The notes below the pieces were generated by a model. The model was not told the DNA's origin. It was given only the letters and a program-made list of their open reading frames with translations, and ran no database searches. This document shows, in pieces, positions 15,417 to 23,184 of a DNA stretch of 27,134 nucleotides; the stretch's first letter is position 1, and every line of letters starts with the position of its first letter. The DNA comes from Pseudomonadota bacterium (GTDB lineage Bacteria > Pseudomonadota > Gammaproteobacteria > Burkholderiales > Burkholderiaceae_B). The translations under genes were made by a program, and so were the position numbers. Where the stretch lies: assembly GCA_023386765.1 (NCBI GenBank), contig JAEWJD010000341.1, forward strand, positions 1-27,134. The letters run 5' to 3'.

Positions 15417-16349
15417 ATGGCAAGCATTATCTTGAAGGCGGTTTCGCCGGGTCACGCGGAACTGCATATCTCGCCCTGGGAAGGGCCGGCCGATGAGGTC
15501 GAGTTGTCGGTGCAGCGCAGCGAAGGCGCGCGGCACCTGGATGCCAATGCGCGCCAATGGGTCGGCGACGAGCGTTGGATGCGCCTGCAAGGCGCCCGCC
15601 TGCAGGGCGGCGCCCTGGTCATGCCGGTGGGGCCGGATTTCGTCGATACCTTGCTGGCCGGTACGCAAGGCCCGCGCTGCCGGGGCTATGTGCGCAGCGG
15701 CGGGGGTGAGGCCGTGCAGCACGGTTTCCGTGTGGAGGCCGAGGTGTTGCCGAGTTCGGCCGCCGGTCAGGCGCCTACGGTCGGCAGCCATAGCGCCATC
15801 AGCGCGCCGGCCGATCCGCCGCCACCGCCTGCGCCGCCGGTCCCGCCCGCCCCACCTGCGCCGCCGCCCGGGCCGCGCAAGAGCCGCGGGTGGTTGTGGC
15901 TGCTGCTGGCTGTGCTGATCGCGGCAGCGGCCATCGCGGCCTATCTGTTGCTGGGCCGCGGGACCCCGGCCGCGCCGCCGGTGGCCGACACCCCGCCGAC
16001 CGCCGCGGGCTGCACGGTGGCCGGGCTCAAGCAGGACGGCCTGGACACCATGACGTTCGTGCAGGGCTGCGTGCGCGATGTGCAGGACCCGGCGTCCTTG
16101 CTGGCCGTGATCCAGGCCGCACGCGATGGCGGTCAGTGCGAAATCGCGCAGCGTCTGTATGCCAACCGCGCGAATGCCGGCGACACCCGCATCGCCTATG
16201 CCTATGCGCAAGAGTATGACCCGGCGCATGCCGCCAGCCCCTGCTTTCCGCCCGAGGCCGCCACGGCGCGCTACTGGTATGAGGCCGTGCTGGAAAAAGA
16301 TCCCAAACATGCCGAGGCCCGCGCCAAGCTGCAGGCCTTGCCCAACTGA
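15417..16349 (+). CDS. Bitopic membrane protein with Pro-rich linker and Sel1/TPR-like periplasmic tail
   Basis: This 310-residue protein has no family that I can name. The N-terminal part (1-110) looks like a small beta-rich domain. It is followed by a Pro stretch (132-153, mostly PPPAPP), a positive cluster GPRKSRG and one transmembrane helix (about 159-179, WLWLLLAVLIAAAAIAAYLL). The tail (185-310) is presumably periplasmic, carries four cysteines (199, 218, 241, 276) and ends in TARYWYEAVLEKDPKHAEAR, which resembles a Sel1/TPR repeat. The layout (cytosolic domain, proline linker, single helix, periplasmic domain) matches SrfA and the 23185 protein. It lies 9 bases after srfC and 12 bases before the vWA gene, so it is part of the same operon. 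It may act as an adaptor across the membrane. Confidence 0.75.
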   Translation: MASIILKAVSPGHAELHISPWEGPADEVELSVQRSEGARHLDANARQWVGDERWMRLQGARLQGGALVMPVGPDFVDTLLAGTQGPRCRGYVRSGGGEAVQHGFRVEAEVLPSSAAGQAPTVGSHSAISAPADPPPPPAPPVPPAPPAPPPGPRKSRGWLWLLLAVLIAAAAIAAYLLLGRGTPAAPPVADTPPTAAGCTVAGLKQDGLDTMTFVQGCVRDVQDPASLLAVIQAARDGGQCEIAQRLYANRANAGDTRIAYAYAQEYDPAHAASPCFPPEAATARYWYEAVLEKDPKHAEARAKLQALPN

Positions 16350-16361
16350 TCGAGACGCTGC

Positions 16362-18362
16362 ATGACGAGTTCCGTGCCCCCGCTTTTCCGCCGCAGCCTG
16401 CTGGGTGTTGGCCTGCTGGCGCTCAGCGCGGCCGCCCACGGCGCTGCGCCCTTGTTGCAGGAAGGCAAGAAGACCCTGTATCAGCGCGTGCTCACCACGC
16501 CGGGCTGCCAGCTCGTGGCCGAGCCGGGCGGGGCCGGCGGCAAGGCGCAACCGGCTTTCAGCCGCTTCTATGTCTATGCCGCCAAGCCTGAGCAGGGGCG
16601 CAACTGGATCCAGGTGGGGCCAGACTCCTTCGGCAAGACGGTGGGCTGGCTTGATCAGGCCTGCACGGTGGACTGGAAGATGCAGCTGGCGCTGGCCTTC
16701 ACCAATCCGGCCGGGCGCGAGCGCACGCTGTTCTTCAAGGATCGCGCCACGCTCGAAGGCGTGCTCGATGCCATCGACCCGGTCACGCGGGTGGCGCCGC
16801 TGCGCCAGCAGCTCAAGAAGCAGGGTCGCGCCGAAGGCGTGGTGGCCCAGGAGCCCGAGCTCTTCGTGGACATGCAGAAGAATTTCTATCTGCTGCCCAT
16901 TCTGAGCGGCGAGGAAGTGATGACCGAGCAGGGCTTTCGCACCCGGGTGCTGAATGTCGCATCGGTCAGTGCCAAGGAAGCCGCCGCCGCTGCCGCCGCC
17001 CAGCCTGCCGCGGGCGACGAGGTGTCTTCCAGCGAGCAACGCGTCAACCAGATCAAGGAGTTCTCGGCGGCCGTGGTGTTCGTGGTGGACTCCAGTATCT
17101 CGATGGACCCCTATATCGAACGCACGCGGGAAGCCGTGCGCCGCGTCTATCAGCAGATCGAGCAGGAAAAGCTGGGCGACCGCGTCAAGTTCGGGCTGGT
17201 GGCCTTTCGCTCCAACGTGAAGGCGGTGCCGGGGCTGGAGTATGTCAGCCGCGTCTACGCGGATCCGAACACCGTCAAGGACGGCACCGATTTTCTGGAC
17301 AAGGTGTCGGGTCTGAGCCAGGCCAAGGTGTCCAGCGCGCTGTTCGACGAGGACTCCTACGCCGGGGTGATGGACGCACTGAACTCGGTGGACTGGAGCC
17401 AGTTCGGTGCCCGCTATATCGTGCTGATCACCGATGCCGGCGCTATCGAGGGTTCGCACAAGTTGTCCTCCACGGGCCTGGATGCCGGGCAGATCCGCAT
17501 GGAAGCCGCCAAGCCGGGCGTGGCGATCTATACGCTGCACCTGAAGACGCCGGCCGGCGCCAAGAACCATGCCCATGCCCAGGCCCAGTACCGCGATCTG
17601 TCGACCTACGGCTCGACCAATCTGTCGCTTTACTATCCGGTCGACGCCGGGGATCTGAACGAATTCGGCAAGAAGGTCGATCTGCTCTCCAGCGCCATCA
17701 CCCAGCAGGTCAAGTCGGCTTATCTGGGCGAGGATGCCGTGGGCAGCGCGGCCAATGCCTCTGACCCGGGGCGCAAGCCAGCCACCCAGGACGAGAAGCT
17801 GCAGGAAGATGCGGCGCTGATCGGCCAGGCCATGAAGCTGGCCTATCTGGGCGAGCGGATCGGCGCGCAAGCGCCGCCCGTATTCCAGGCCTGGATCAGC
17901 GACCGCGATCTGATCAAGCAGAATCTGCCGACCACCGATGTTCGGGTGCTGCTCACCAAGGGGCAGCTCAGCGATCTGAGCGACGTGATGCGCAAGATCG
18001 TGGATGCGGCCAACCGCGGCCTGATCTCGTCCTCGGATATGTTCAACCAACTGCGTACGGTGGCCGCCGCCATGGGCGCGGACCCCAACCAGCTCAAGCA
18101 ATCCGACAAGAAACTGGCCGAAATGGGGTTCCTGGCCGAGTATCTGGAGGGGCTGCCCTATCAGAGCGAGGTGCTCAACCTGGATGAAGACACCTGGAAA
18201 AGCATGGACGGGCTGGCGCAGGAGAAGTTCATCCGCAGCCTGAGCATCAAGCTGAAGCACTATCAACTCTATAACGCCGACGTCGACCGTTGGGTGGCGC
18301 TGGCGCCGGACAGCGATCCGCGCGAGCACGTCTATCCGGTGCCGCTGGAAATGATGCCTTGA
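16362..18362 (+). CDS. Exported von Willebrand factor A domain protein
   Basis: This is a 666-residue protein with an export signal (FRRSLLGVGLLALSAAAHGA, the arginine pair being compatible with Sec or a weak Tat-like start). After about 200 residues of N-terminal domain and an Ala-rich linker comes a vWA domain. AVVFVVDSSISMD gives the full metal site DxSxS (Asp243, Ser245, Ser247), with Asp358 in VLITDAG as the later MIDAS aspartate. The C-terminal 220 residues are helical and have no family I recognise. The N-terminal part holds two Cys (TPGCQLV and QACTVDW). It follows the bitopic protein gene by 12 bases and precedes the ABC ATPase gene by 10. vWA domains usually bind protein partners through the metal, so it may be the periplasmic hub. 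Some SrfABC-type loci carry similar proteins, as far as I recall. Confidence 0.85.
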   Translation: MTSSVPPLFRRSLLGVGLLALSAAAHGAAPLLQEGKKTLYQRVLTTPGCQLVAEPGGAGGKAQPAFSRFYVYAAKPEQGRNWIQVGPDSFGKTVGWLDQACTVDWKMQLALAFTNPAGRERTLFFKDRATLEGVLDAIDPVTRVAPLRQQLKKQGRAEGVVAQEPELFVDMQKNFYLLPILSGEEVMTEQGFRTRVLNVASVSAKEAAAAAAAQPAAGDEVSSSEQRVNQIKEFSAAVVFVVDSSISMDPYIERTREAVRRVYQQIEQEKLGDRVKFGLVAFRSNVKAVPGLEYVSRVYADPNTVKDGTDFLDKVSGLSQAKVSSALFDEDSYAGVMDALNSVDWSQFGARYIVLITDAGAIEGSHKLSSTGLDAGQIRMEAAKPGVAIYTLHLKTPAGAKNHAHAQAQYRDLSTYGSTNLSLYYPVDAGDLNEFGKKVDLLSSAITQQVKSAYLGEDAVGSAANASDPGRKPATQDEKLQEDAALIGQAMKLAYLGERIGAQAPPVFQAWISDRDLIKQNLPTTDVRVLLTKGQLSDLSDVMRKIVDAANRGLISSSDMFNQLRTVAAAMGADPNQLKQSDKKLAEMGFLAEYLEGLPYQSEVLNLDEDTWKSMDGLAQEKFIRSLSIKLKHYQLYNADVDRWVALAPDSDPREHVYPVPLEMMP

Positions 18363-18372
18363 GACGGCCCTG

Positions 18373-19077
18373 ATGCTGGCAATCGAGGATTTGCATTTGC
18401 GGCGCGGCGCGGGCGCCGATGCCTACGAGGTCGAACTGCCGGCGTTGCGCTTGCGGGCCGGCGAAGTGGTGGCGGTGGTGGGGGACAGCGGCTGCGGCAA
18501 GAGCACGCTGCTCGAAGGCGTCGGCCTGCTGCTGACGCCGCAACGCCTGGGCGGTTACCGGCTGGGCGATTGCGCCGAGGTCGGCCAATGGGCCTTGCGC
18601 GGCGACGACCGCGCCCTGGCGGGGTTGCGTGCACAGCGGCTGGGCTTCGTGCTGCAGTCAGGCGGTCTGTTGCCCTACCTGAGCGCTTTCGAGAACCTGG
18701 TGCTGCCGCGCCGGCTCGCCGGTCTGGCGCTGCGCGATGCGCATCTCGACTATGCCATCGAGGCCCTCAACCTGGGCGGGCTGCTGCACAAGATGCCGGC
18801 GGCGCTGTCCATCGGCGAGCGCCAGCGCGTGGCCTGCGTGCGCGCCATGGCGCATGGCCCCCAGTTGCTGTTGGCCGATGAGCCGACCTCCGCGCTGGAT
18901 CCGGACAATGCCCGTCGCCTGTTCGGCCTGTTTCTGGAGCTGGCGCGACGTCGCGAGATGGCTTGCCTGGTGGTGTCGCATGAGCGCGCCCTGGTGCGCG
19001 AGTTCGGCCTGCCCGAGCTGGCTGCCCGCCTGTCGCCGGGCAGAAGTGTCTTCACCCTCGCGGGAGCGGCCCCATGA
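18373..19077 (+). CDS. ABC transporter ATP-binding protein (LolD/MacB class)
   Basis: This 234-residue ATPase is complete. It has Walker A GDSGCGKST (37-45), Q-loop Gln95 in GFVLQSGGLLPYLSAFEN, signature LSIGERQ (145-151), Walker B LLLADEP (165-171, Asp169 Glu170), D-loop SALD and switch His203 in VVSHE. The FVLQSGGLLPYLSAFENL stretch is typical of the LolD/FtsE/MacB branch, which partners FtsX-fold permeases and does mechanical work on periplasmic partners rather than classical transport. Its stop overlaps the permease start by four bases (ATGA). It is embedded in the Srf block, with exported lipoproteins encoded downstream that could be its clients. Confidence 0.93.
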   Translation: MLAIEDLHLRRGAGADAYEVELPALRLRAGEVVAVVGDSGCGKSTLLEGVGLLLTPQRLGGYRLGDCAEVGQWALRGDDRALAGLRAQRLGFVLQSGGLLPYLSAFENLVLPRRLAGLALRDAHLDYAIEALNLGGLLHKMPAALSIGERQRVACVRAMAHGPQLLLADEPTSALDPDNARRLFGLFLELARRREMACLVVSHERALVREFGLPELAARLSPGRSVFTLAGAAP

Positions 19078-20282
19078 AAGCCCTTCAGGTGGCGCGGCTG
19101 TCCTGCGCCGATCTGCGTCATGACTGGCTGGTGTCGTTGTGCATGGTGGCTTCGCTGGTGGCGGTGATCGCGCCGCTGCTGCTGCTGTTCGGCTTGAAGC
19201 ACGGCGTGGTCAGTGCTTTGCAGGATCAATTGCTGAATGACCCGCGCAACCTCGAAATCCGCATGCGCAGCAGCGGCAGCTATGACCAGGACTGGGTCGA
19301 TGCGCTGGCGCGCGAGCCGCAGGCCGGTTTTGTGATCGGACTGACGCGCTCGCTCAATACCCAGGCCGATTTCGTGGCCGGCGGGCGTTTCGTCGACAGC
19401 GCCGAAATCCTGCCCACCGCGGCAGGCGATCCCTTGCTGGCCGGTGTGGAGATCTCGGGCCTGACGGCAGGCGAGGTGATCCTCAGCGCGCAAGCTGCCC
19501 AGAAGCTGGAGCTGCGGGCCGGAGACACGGTGCGGCTGCGCATCTTGCGGCGCCTGGATGGGCGCGAGCAACGCGTCATGCATGGCTTGCGGGTGAGCGC
19601 CGTCCTGGCGCCGGCAGCCTATCCGCGCGCTGCCGGTTTCGTGACGCCGGCGTTGCTGCAGGATATCGAGTGGTATCGCGACGGTTTTGCCGTGGCGGCG
19701 TTGGGGGTGGACGAGGGCCGGCCCCCGTCGCAGGCCCAGCGCCGTTTCTCCAAGGCCCGCATTTATGCCCGGGACATCGATGCTGTTCAGGCGCTGGAGC
19801 AGCGCCTGAACAGCCAGCGGATCGAGACGTCCAGCCGGCTGGCCGAGATCCGCAACGTCAAGGCCATCGATCATCTGCTGTCGACCGTCTTCGGCGTGAT
19901 CGCCGGCACGGCGGTGCTGGGTTGCCTGGCTTCGCTGGGCGGGGCCTTCCTGGCCAATGTGCGGCGCAAGCGCCGTGACCTGGCGCTGTTGCGGCTGGTC
20001 GGCCTGCAGGGCGGGGCGATCAGCGGCTACATCCTCATTCAGGCGCTGGTGCTGACTGCCATCGCCTTTGTGCTGGGGCTGGGGCTGTATGCCGCCGGCA
20101 GCAGCCTGTTCAACCATCTGCTTGGCCTGAGCCAGGAAACCGGCCGCTTCATCAGCCACATCACGCCCTGGCATGCGCTGGCGGCGCTGGGGCTGACGCT
20201 GGCCGTGGCGGTGCGGGCCTGCCTGCGGGGCGCGGCCAGCGCGCGCCGGATCCAACCTGCGGAGAGTCTGCGTGAAATCTGA
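19074..20282 (+). CDS. ABC transporter permease of the FtsX/LolC/MacB fold
   Basis: This 402-residue permease has the four-helix FtsX/MacB layout. An N-terminal helix (about 20-42, LCMVASLVAVIAPLLLLFGL) is followed by a periplasmic domain of about 225 residues. Three C-terminal helices begin near residues 272, 314 and 361. The cytosolic loop ANVRRKRRDLALLRLVGLQG, where RKRxxALLRxxG is the coupling helix, and the C-terminus IQPAESLREI are hallmark family features. It overlaps the ATPase gene by 4 bases and the next gene by 11. MacB-type proteins drive periplasmic partner proteins, and LolC/E extract lipoproteins. A single permease gene means a homodimer, as in MacB. The clients are probably encoded in this operon. 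Confidence 0.9.
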   Translation: MKALQVARLSCADLRHDWLVSLCMVASLVAVIAPLLLLFGLKHGVVSALQDQLLNDPRNLEIRMRSSGSYDQDWVDALAREPQAGFVIGLTRSLNTQADFVAGGRFVDSAEILPTAAGDPLLAGVEISGLTAGEVILSAQAAQKLELRAGDTVRLRILRRLDGREQRVMHGLRVSAVLAPAAYPRAAGFVTPALLQDIEWYRDGFAVAALGVDEGRPPSQAQRRFSKARIYARDIDAVQALEQRLNSQRIETSSRLAEIRNVKAIDHLLSTVFGVIAGTAVLGCLASLGGAFLANVRRKRRDLALLRLVGLQGGAISGYILIQALVLTAIAFVLGLGLYAAGSSLFNHLLGLSQETGRFISHITPWHALAALGLTLAVAVRACLRGAASARRIQPAESLREI

Positions 20283-21873
20283 ATCCAATCTGCCGCAGGC
20301 CGGCTGGCGCGTTCTGGCTGTGGCCGTGGGCCTCATGGCGAGCGCGACGGTCCATGCGGCCGACGCGGCCAAGTGGGACGCCCGCTACACCAATCCCAAG
20401 CCGGCCGCCGGCGACGTGACCTTGCCGTTGCCGTGCGGCGGCGAACTGGTATTTCGCAAGGTGGTGGTGCCGTCGGCCGGTCCGCTGGATGACCTGCCGG
20501 TCATGGTGGGGCAGGAGTCGGAGCAGTTTGCCTTCGTGGAGCAGCGTCGCCAGGCCCATATCGCCGGCAGCTTCACCGAGCAGGGCAAGGGAGCGGCGGC
20601 CCGCTATTACCTGATGGCCAAGTACGAACTGACCCAGCAGCAATATCAGGCACTCAAGACGCTGGAGAGCGAGGGCAGGCAATGCGAGACGCCGTCGCGC
20701 AAGGGCATGTTGCCGGTCACTGGCGTGAGCTGGTTCGAGGCAGTCAACCTGGCGCACCGCTACAGCGTATGGCTGCGCCAGCATCACAAGAATGTGCTGC
20801 CCAAGGAAGACGGGATCACCGGTTTCGTGCGCCTGCCGACCGAGGTGGAGTGGGAGTTCGCCGCCCGGGGAGGCGCCAATGTCGATCCGGCGGCTTATGC
20901 CGAGCTGCGTTATCCCATGCCGCAGGGAGTGCAGGCACACGAATGGTATGGGGGCGCCCAGTCCTCCAATGGCAAGTTGCAACTGGTCGGCTTGCTGGAT
21001 CCCAACCCCCTGGGCCTGCATGACATGCTGGGCAATGCCGCCGAGATGACCCAGGATGCCTTCCGGCTCAACAAGCTTGATCGCCAGCATGGCGGGGCAG
21101 GCGCCTATGTGATCCGTGGCGGCGATTTCCGCAAGGCTGAAGAGGGAATCCGCTCGGCGGCGCGCCGCGAAGGCAACTTCTACAGCGAGGATGGCGAACA
21201 GCTGGACAATGCCGTGGGCATGCGCTGGGTGGTGGCAGCGCCCGAAATGACCTCGCGCGAGCGCATCCAGCAGCTGGAACAGAGCTGGCGCAAGCTGGGC
21301 AGCGGTGATGTCTCCAACGACGCCGCGGGCAAGGGACGCGCGGCCGTGCAGGAGCTCAGCGAGCTGGCCGGCAAGGTCGAGGATGCCAAGCTCAAGGAGC
21401 AGCTCAAGGAGCTGGAAGGCAAGCTGCGCGCCAGCAACCAGCGCCAGGAAGAAGCCCGCGATCAGGCCATCCGGGCCAGCCTCAACCTGGGCGCCTTCCT
21501 GTGCACCAAGCTGCGCGATGACGGACGTTATGTGCAGTTCGTCGAGAACACCTACAAGGAACTGTGCGAGGCCTCCGCCGATTCGCCTGAATGCGTGGGC
21601 TTCAAGGGCAACATCGACAAGCGGCGCTATGAACTGGCGGAAACCACGCAGTACTACGCCAGCAGCCTGGTCGATGCGGCCACGCTCTACGGCAAGGACA
21701 ATATCGCGCGCCAGATGCCGGTGATGTCCAAGATCCTGGAGCAGAACGAAAAACTCAAGGGGCTGCAGCCCTATCTGAATGTGTATTGGGGCCACCAGCA
21801 GGCTTATCTCAAGTCCTGGAAGATAAACAAGGACGCCTGGCTGGCGGCATGTGTAGAGGCGGTCAAACACTGA
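20272..21873 (+). CDS. Exported formylglycine-generating-enzyme-like (SUMF1) protein with coiled-coil tail
   Basis: This 533-residue protein starts at GTG 20272, with GGAGAG 6 to 11 bases upstream, inside the end of the permease gene. A signal peptide ends at about VHA (27-29). Residues 105-322 form a SUMF1/FGE-sulfatase fold: LPVTGVSWFEAVNLA, RLPTEVEWEFAARGG (187-201), GLHDMLGNAAEMTQD (248-262), YVIRGGDF (279-286) and GMRWVV. The catalytic cysteines that normally follow RGGSF are not present (RGGDFRKAEEGIRSAARRE), so oxidase activity is unlikely and a binding or scaffolding role is more probable. A coiled coil (about 326-415) and a C-terminal helical domain with four Cys complete it. It is followed by the first lipoprotein gene after 16 bases. 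Confidence 0.85.
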   Translation: MKSESNLPQAGWRVLAVAVGLMASATVHAADAAKWDARYTNPKPAAGDVTLPLPCGGELVFRKVVVPSAGPLDDLPVMVGQESEQFAFVEQRRQAHIAGSFTEQGKGAAARYYLMAKYELTQQQYQALKTLESEGRQCETPSRKGMLPVTGVSWFEAVNLAHRYSVWLRQHHKNVLPKEDGITGFVRLPTEVEWEFAARGGANVDPAAYAELRYPMPQGVQAHEWYGGAQSSNGKLQLVGLLDPNPLGLHDMLGNAAEMTQDAFRLNKLDRQHGGAGAYVIRGGDFRKAEEGIRSAARREGNFYSEDGEQLDNAVGMRWVVAAPEMTSRERIQQLEQSWRKLGSGDVSNDAAGKGRAAVQELSELAGKVEDAKLKEQLKELEGKLRASNQRQEEARDQAIRASLNLGAFLCTKLRDDGRYVQFVENTYKELCEASADSPECVGFKGNIDKRRYELAETTQYYASSLVDAATLYGKDNIARQMPVMSKILEQNEKLKGLQPYLNVYWGHQQAYLKSWKINKDAWLAACVEAVKH

Positions 21874-21889
21874 CCGGATGGAGAAGCAA

Positions 21890-22627
21890 ATGCAAAGCAG
21901 AATCGCGCACTGGCGGCGTGCTTGGATGGCCGCAATGATGGCGGCCACATTGGCCATCACCGGATGCGCCAGCACCGGCAGCAGCATGCTGGGCGGCGCC
22001 CAGGTCGATCCGCGCCTGGACGCTGGTAATGACGCCGAGTTTTTCAGCCGCTCGGGTTTCCAGGCTTGCGCGGGGGCGGCAGCGTTGGGGGTGGCGGCCT
22101 GCCTGCTGACCGCGCCCAGCAACAAGAAGGCCATGTGCGCCATCATTGCCGGTGTGGCGGCCTGCGGCGTGGCCATGGGCACCAATTACTACCTGGACTA
22201 TCGCCGCAGCCAGTACAAGAGCACCGGCGAGATGCTGGATGCCATGACCCAGGACGTCGAGCAGGATACCCAGAAGCTGCAGCAGCGTTCGCAGACCATC
22301 CAGGCGGTGATCGATTCGGACAAGCAAAAACTGGCCCAGCTCAATGCCGAGGTGAAAACCGGCCGCATGCAGGAAGAGGCCGCACGTAAACAGTTGCGCA
22401 ATATTGACGCCAATATCACCCGCATCAAGAAAGAGCAGGGCAATATCGACGACAAGATCGCCTCTTACCGTGAGGTCTCGGCCGCCACCACCGGCGGCAG
22501 CAAGGCCGAAATCAAGAGGCTCGACGGCCAGATCGAGAAAATGCAGATCGAGGCGGCCAAGCTGCGCAACGCCATGGGCGTGCTGACTACGCAGCGTGAC
22601 TCGCTGGATTGGGGGAAAGCCGCATGA
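21890..22627 (+). CDS. Coiled-coil lipoprotein with glycine/alanine-rich hydrophobic segment
   Basis: This 245-residue protein has a lipoprotein signal and lipobox (LAITGC, lipidated Cys26) after the charged start MQSRIAHWRR. Residues 59-98 are hydrophobic and Gly/Ala-rich with three Cys, resembling a glycine-zipper or hairpin segment that could lie in a membrane. From about 115 to 235 a long coiled coil follows (EQDTQKLQQRSQTIQAVIDS, then IDANITRIKKEQGNIDDKI). Position +2 after the Cys is Ala, not Asp, so outer-membrane sorting by Lol is predicted. I chose ATG 21890 rather than 21878 because GGAG is 6 bases before it. The stop overlaps the next start (ATGA). No named family recognised. Confidence 0.8.
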   Translation: MQSRIAHWRRAWMAAMMAATLAITGCASTGSSMLGGAQVDPRLDAGNDAEFFSRSGFQACAGAAALGVAACLLTAPSNKKAMCAIIAGVAACGVAMGTNYYLDYRRSQYKSTGEMLDAMTQDVEQDTQKLQQRSQTIQAVIDSDKQKLAQLNAEVKTGRMQEEAARKQLRNIDANITRIKKEQGNIDDKIASYREVSAATTGGSKAEIKRLDGQIEKMQIEAAKLRNAMGVLTTQRDSLDWGKAA

Positions 22628-23133
22628 AGTCACGTTATCTGCTTGTCTTGATGCTGGCTGCCCTGGGCGGGTGCGGCACCTTGCCGCCGGGCGCCTGCGA
22701 TCCCAGCAATGCCGATGTCAATATTTTCCGCAAGATGCAGTGCGACGCCTCCGGTGGCTATCGTGACAGCGTCGATCGCAAGGAGGCGCGCCTGAGCGCC
22801 GCCCAGGAAGAGAACGCCCTGTTCCGCGAATCGCTGGCGGCCCTGGAGGCGCAGCAGGCCTCCTATAAACTGCCGCTTCAGGCGCAGCAGCAAGCGCGCG
22901 ACCAGGTGGTCTCCAGCACCCGCCGCCTGCTGGACCAGGTCAAGCAGAAAGGCTCGACCGACAAGAAGTTGCAGGCCCAGCTCAAGCTGGCCGAGAAGGA
23001 CCTGGCCGAACTGCAGGCCCAGCCCATCACGGCCTCGGCGGGCAATGCGGAGATCGCGGCGCGCCAGCGCAAGGCCCAGGAGCTGGAGCAGATGGTCAAG
23101 CGCCTGCGCGCCAGCGTCCTGCAGGCGCCTTAA
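22624..23133 (+). CDS. Small coiled-coil lipoprotein
   Basis: This 169-residue lipoprotein begins MKSRYLLVLMLAALGGC with lipidated Cys17 and Gly at +2, predicting outer-membrane localisation. Two more Cys (25 and 40) could form a disulfide near the anchor. From about residue 52 to the end it is Gln/Glu/Lys/Leu-rich and predicted coiled coil (RLSAAQEENALFRESLAALE, then KLQAQLKLAEKDLAELQAQP). ATG 22624 shares ATGA with the upstream lipoprotein stop and has GGGGGAAAG before it, indicating translational coupling and probably a joint complex of the two coiled coils. An earlier in-frame ATG (22609) would spoil the signal peptide. No family recognised. Confidence 0.8.
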   Translation: MKSRYLLVLMLAALGGCGTLPPGACDPSNADVNIFRKMQCDASGGYRDSVDRKEARLSAAQEENALFRESLAALEAQQASYKLPLQAQQQARDQVVSSTRRLLDQVKQKGSTDKKLQAQLKLAEKDLAELQAQPITASAGNAEIAARQRKAQELEQMVKRLRASVLQAP

Positions 23134-23139
23134 CCCCGG

Positions 23140-23169
23140 CGGCCCGCCAGCAGGCGGGCCGTGGTTTTT
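23140..23169 (+). terminator. Intrinsic terminator after the lipoprotein genes
   Basis: CGGCCCGCC (23140-23148) pairs perfectly with 23153-23161 over the loop AGCA and is followed by TGG and five T (23165-23169). It begins 6 bases past the TAA of the second lipoprotein gene and ends 15 bases before the GTG of the last vWA gene, so that gene is read either by read-through or from a promoter inside the preceding gene. Confidence 0.8.
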
Positions 23170-23184
23170 CTATAGAGCATCACC

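Noticed and set aside
15018..18329. Antisense open frame of 1103 codons on the minus strand
   Set aside because: It lies opposite the end of srfC, the bitopic gene and the vWA gene, has no domain-like segments and is rich in Gly/Arg/His/Ala. Strong G/C third-position bias on the real strand keeps this frame open.
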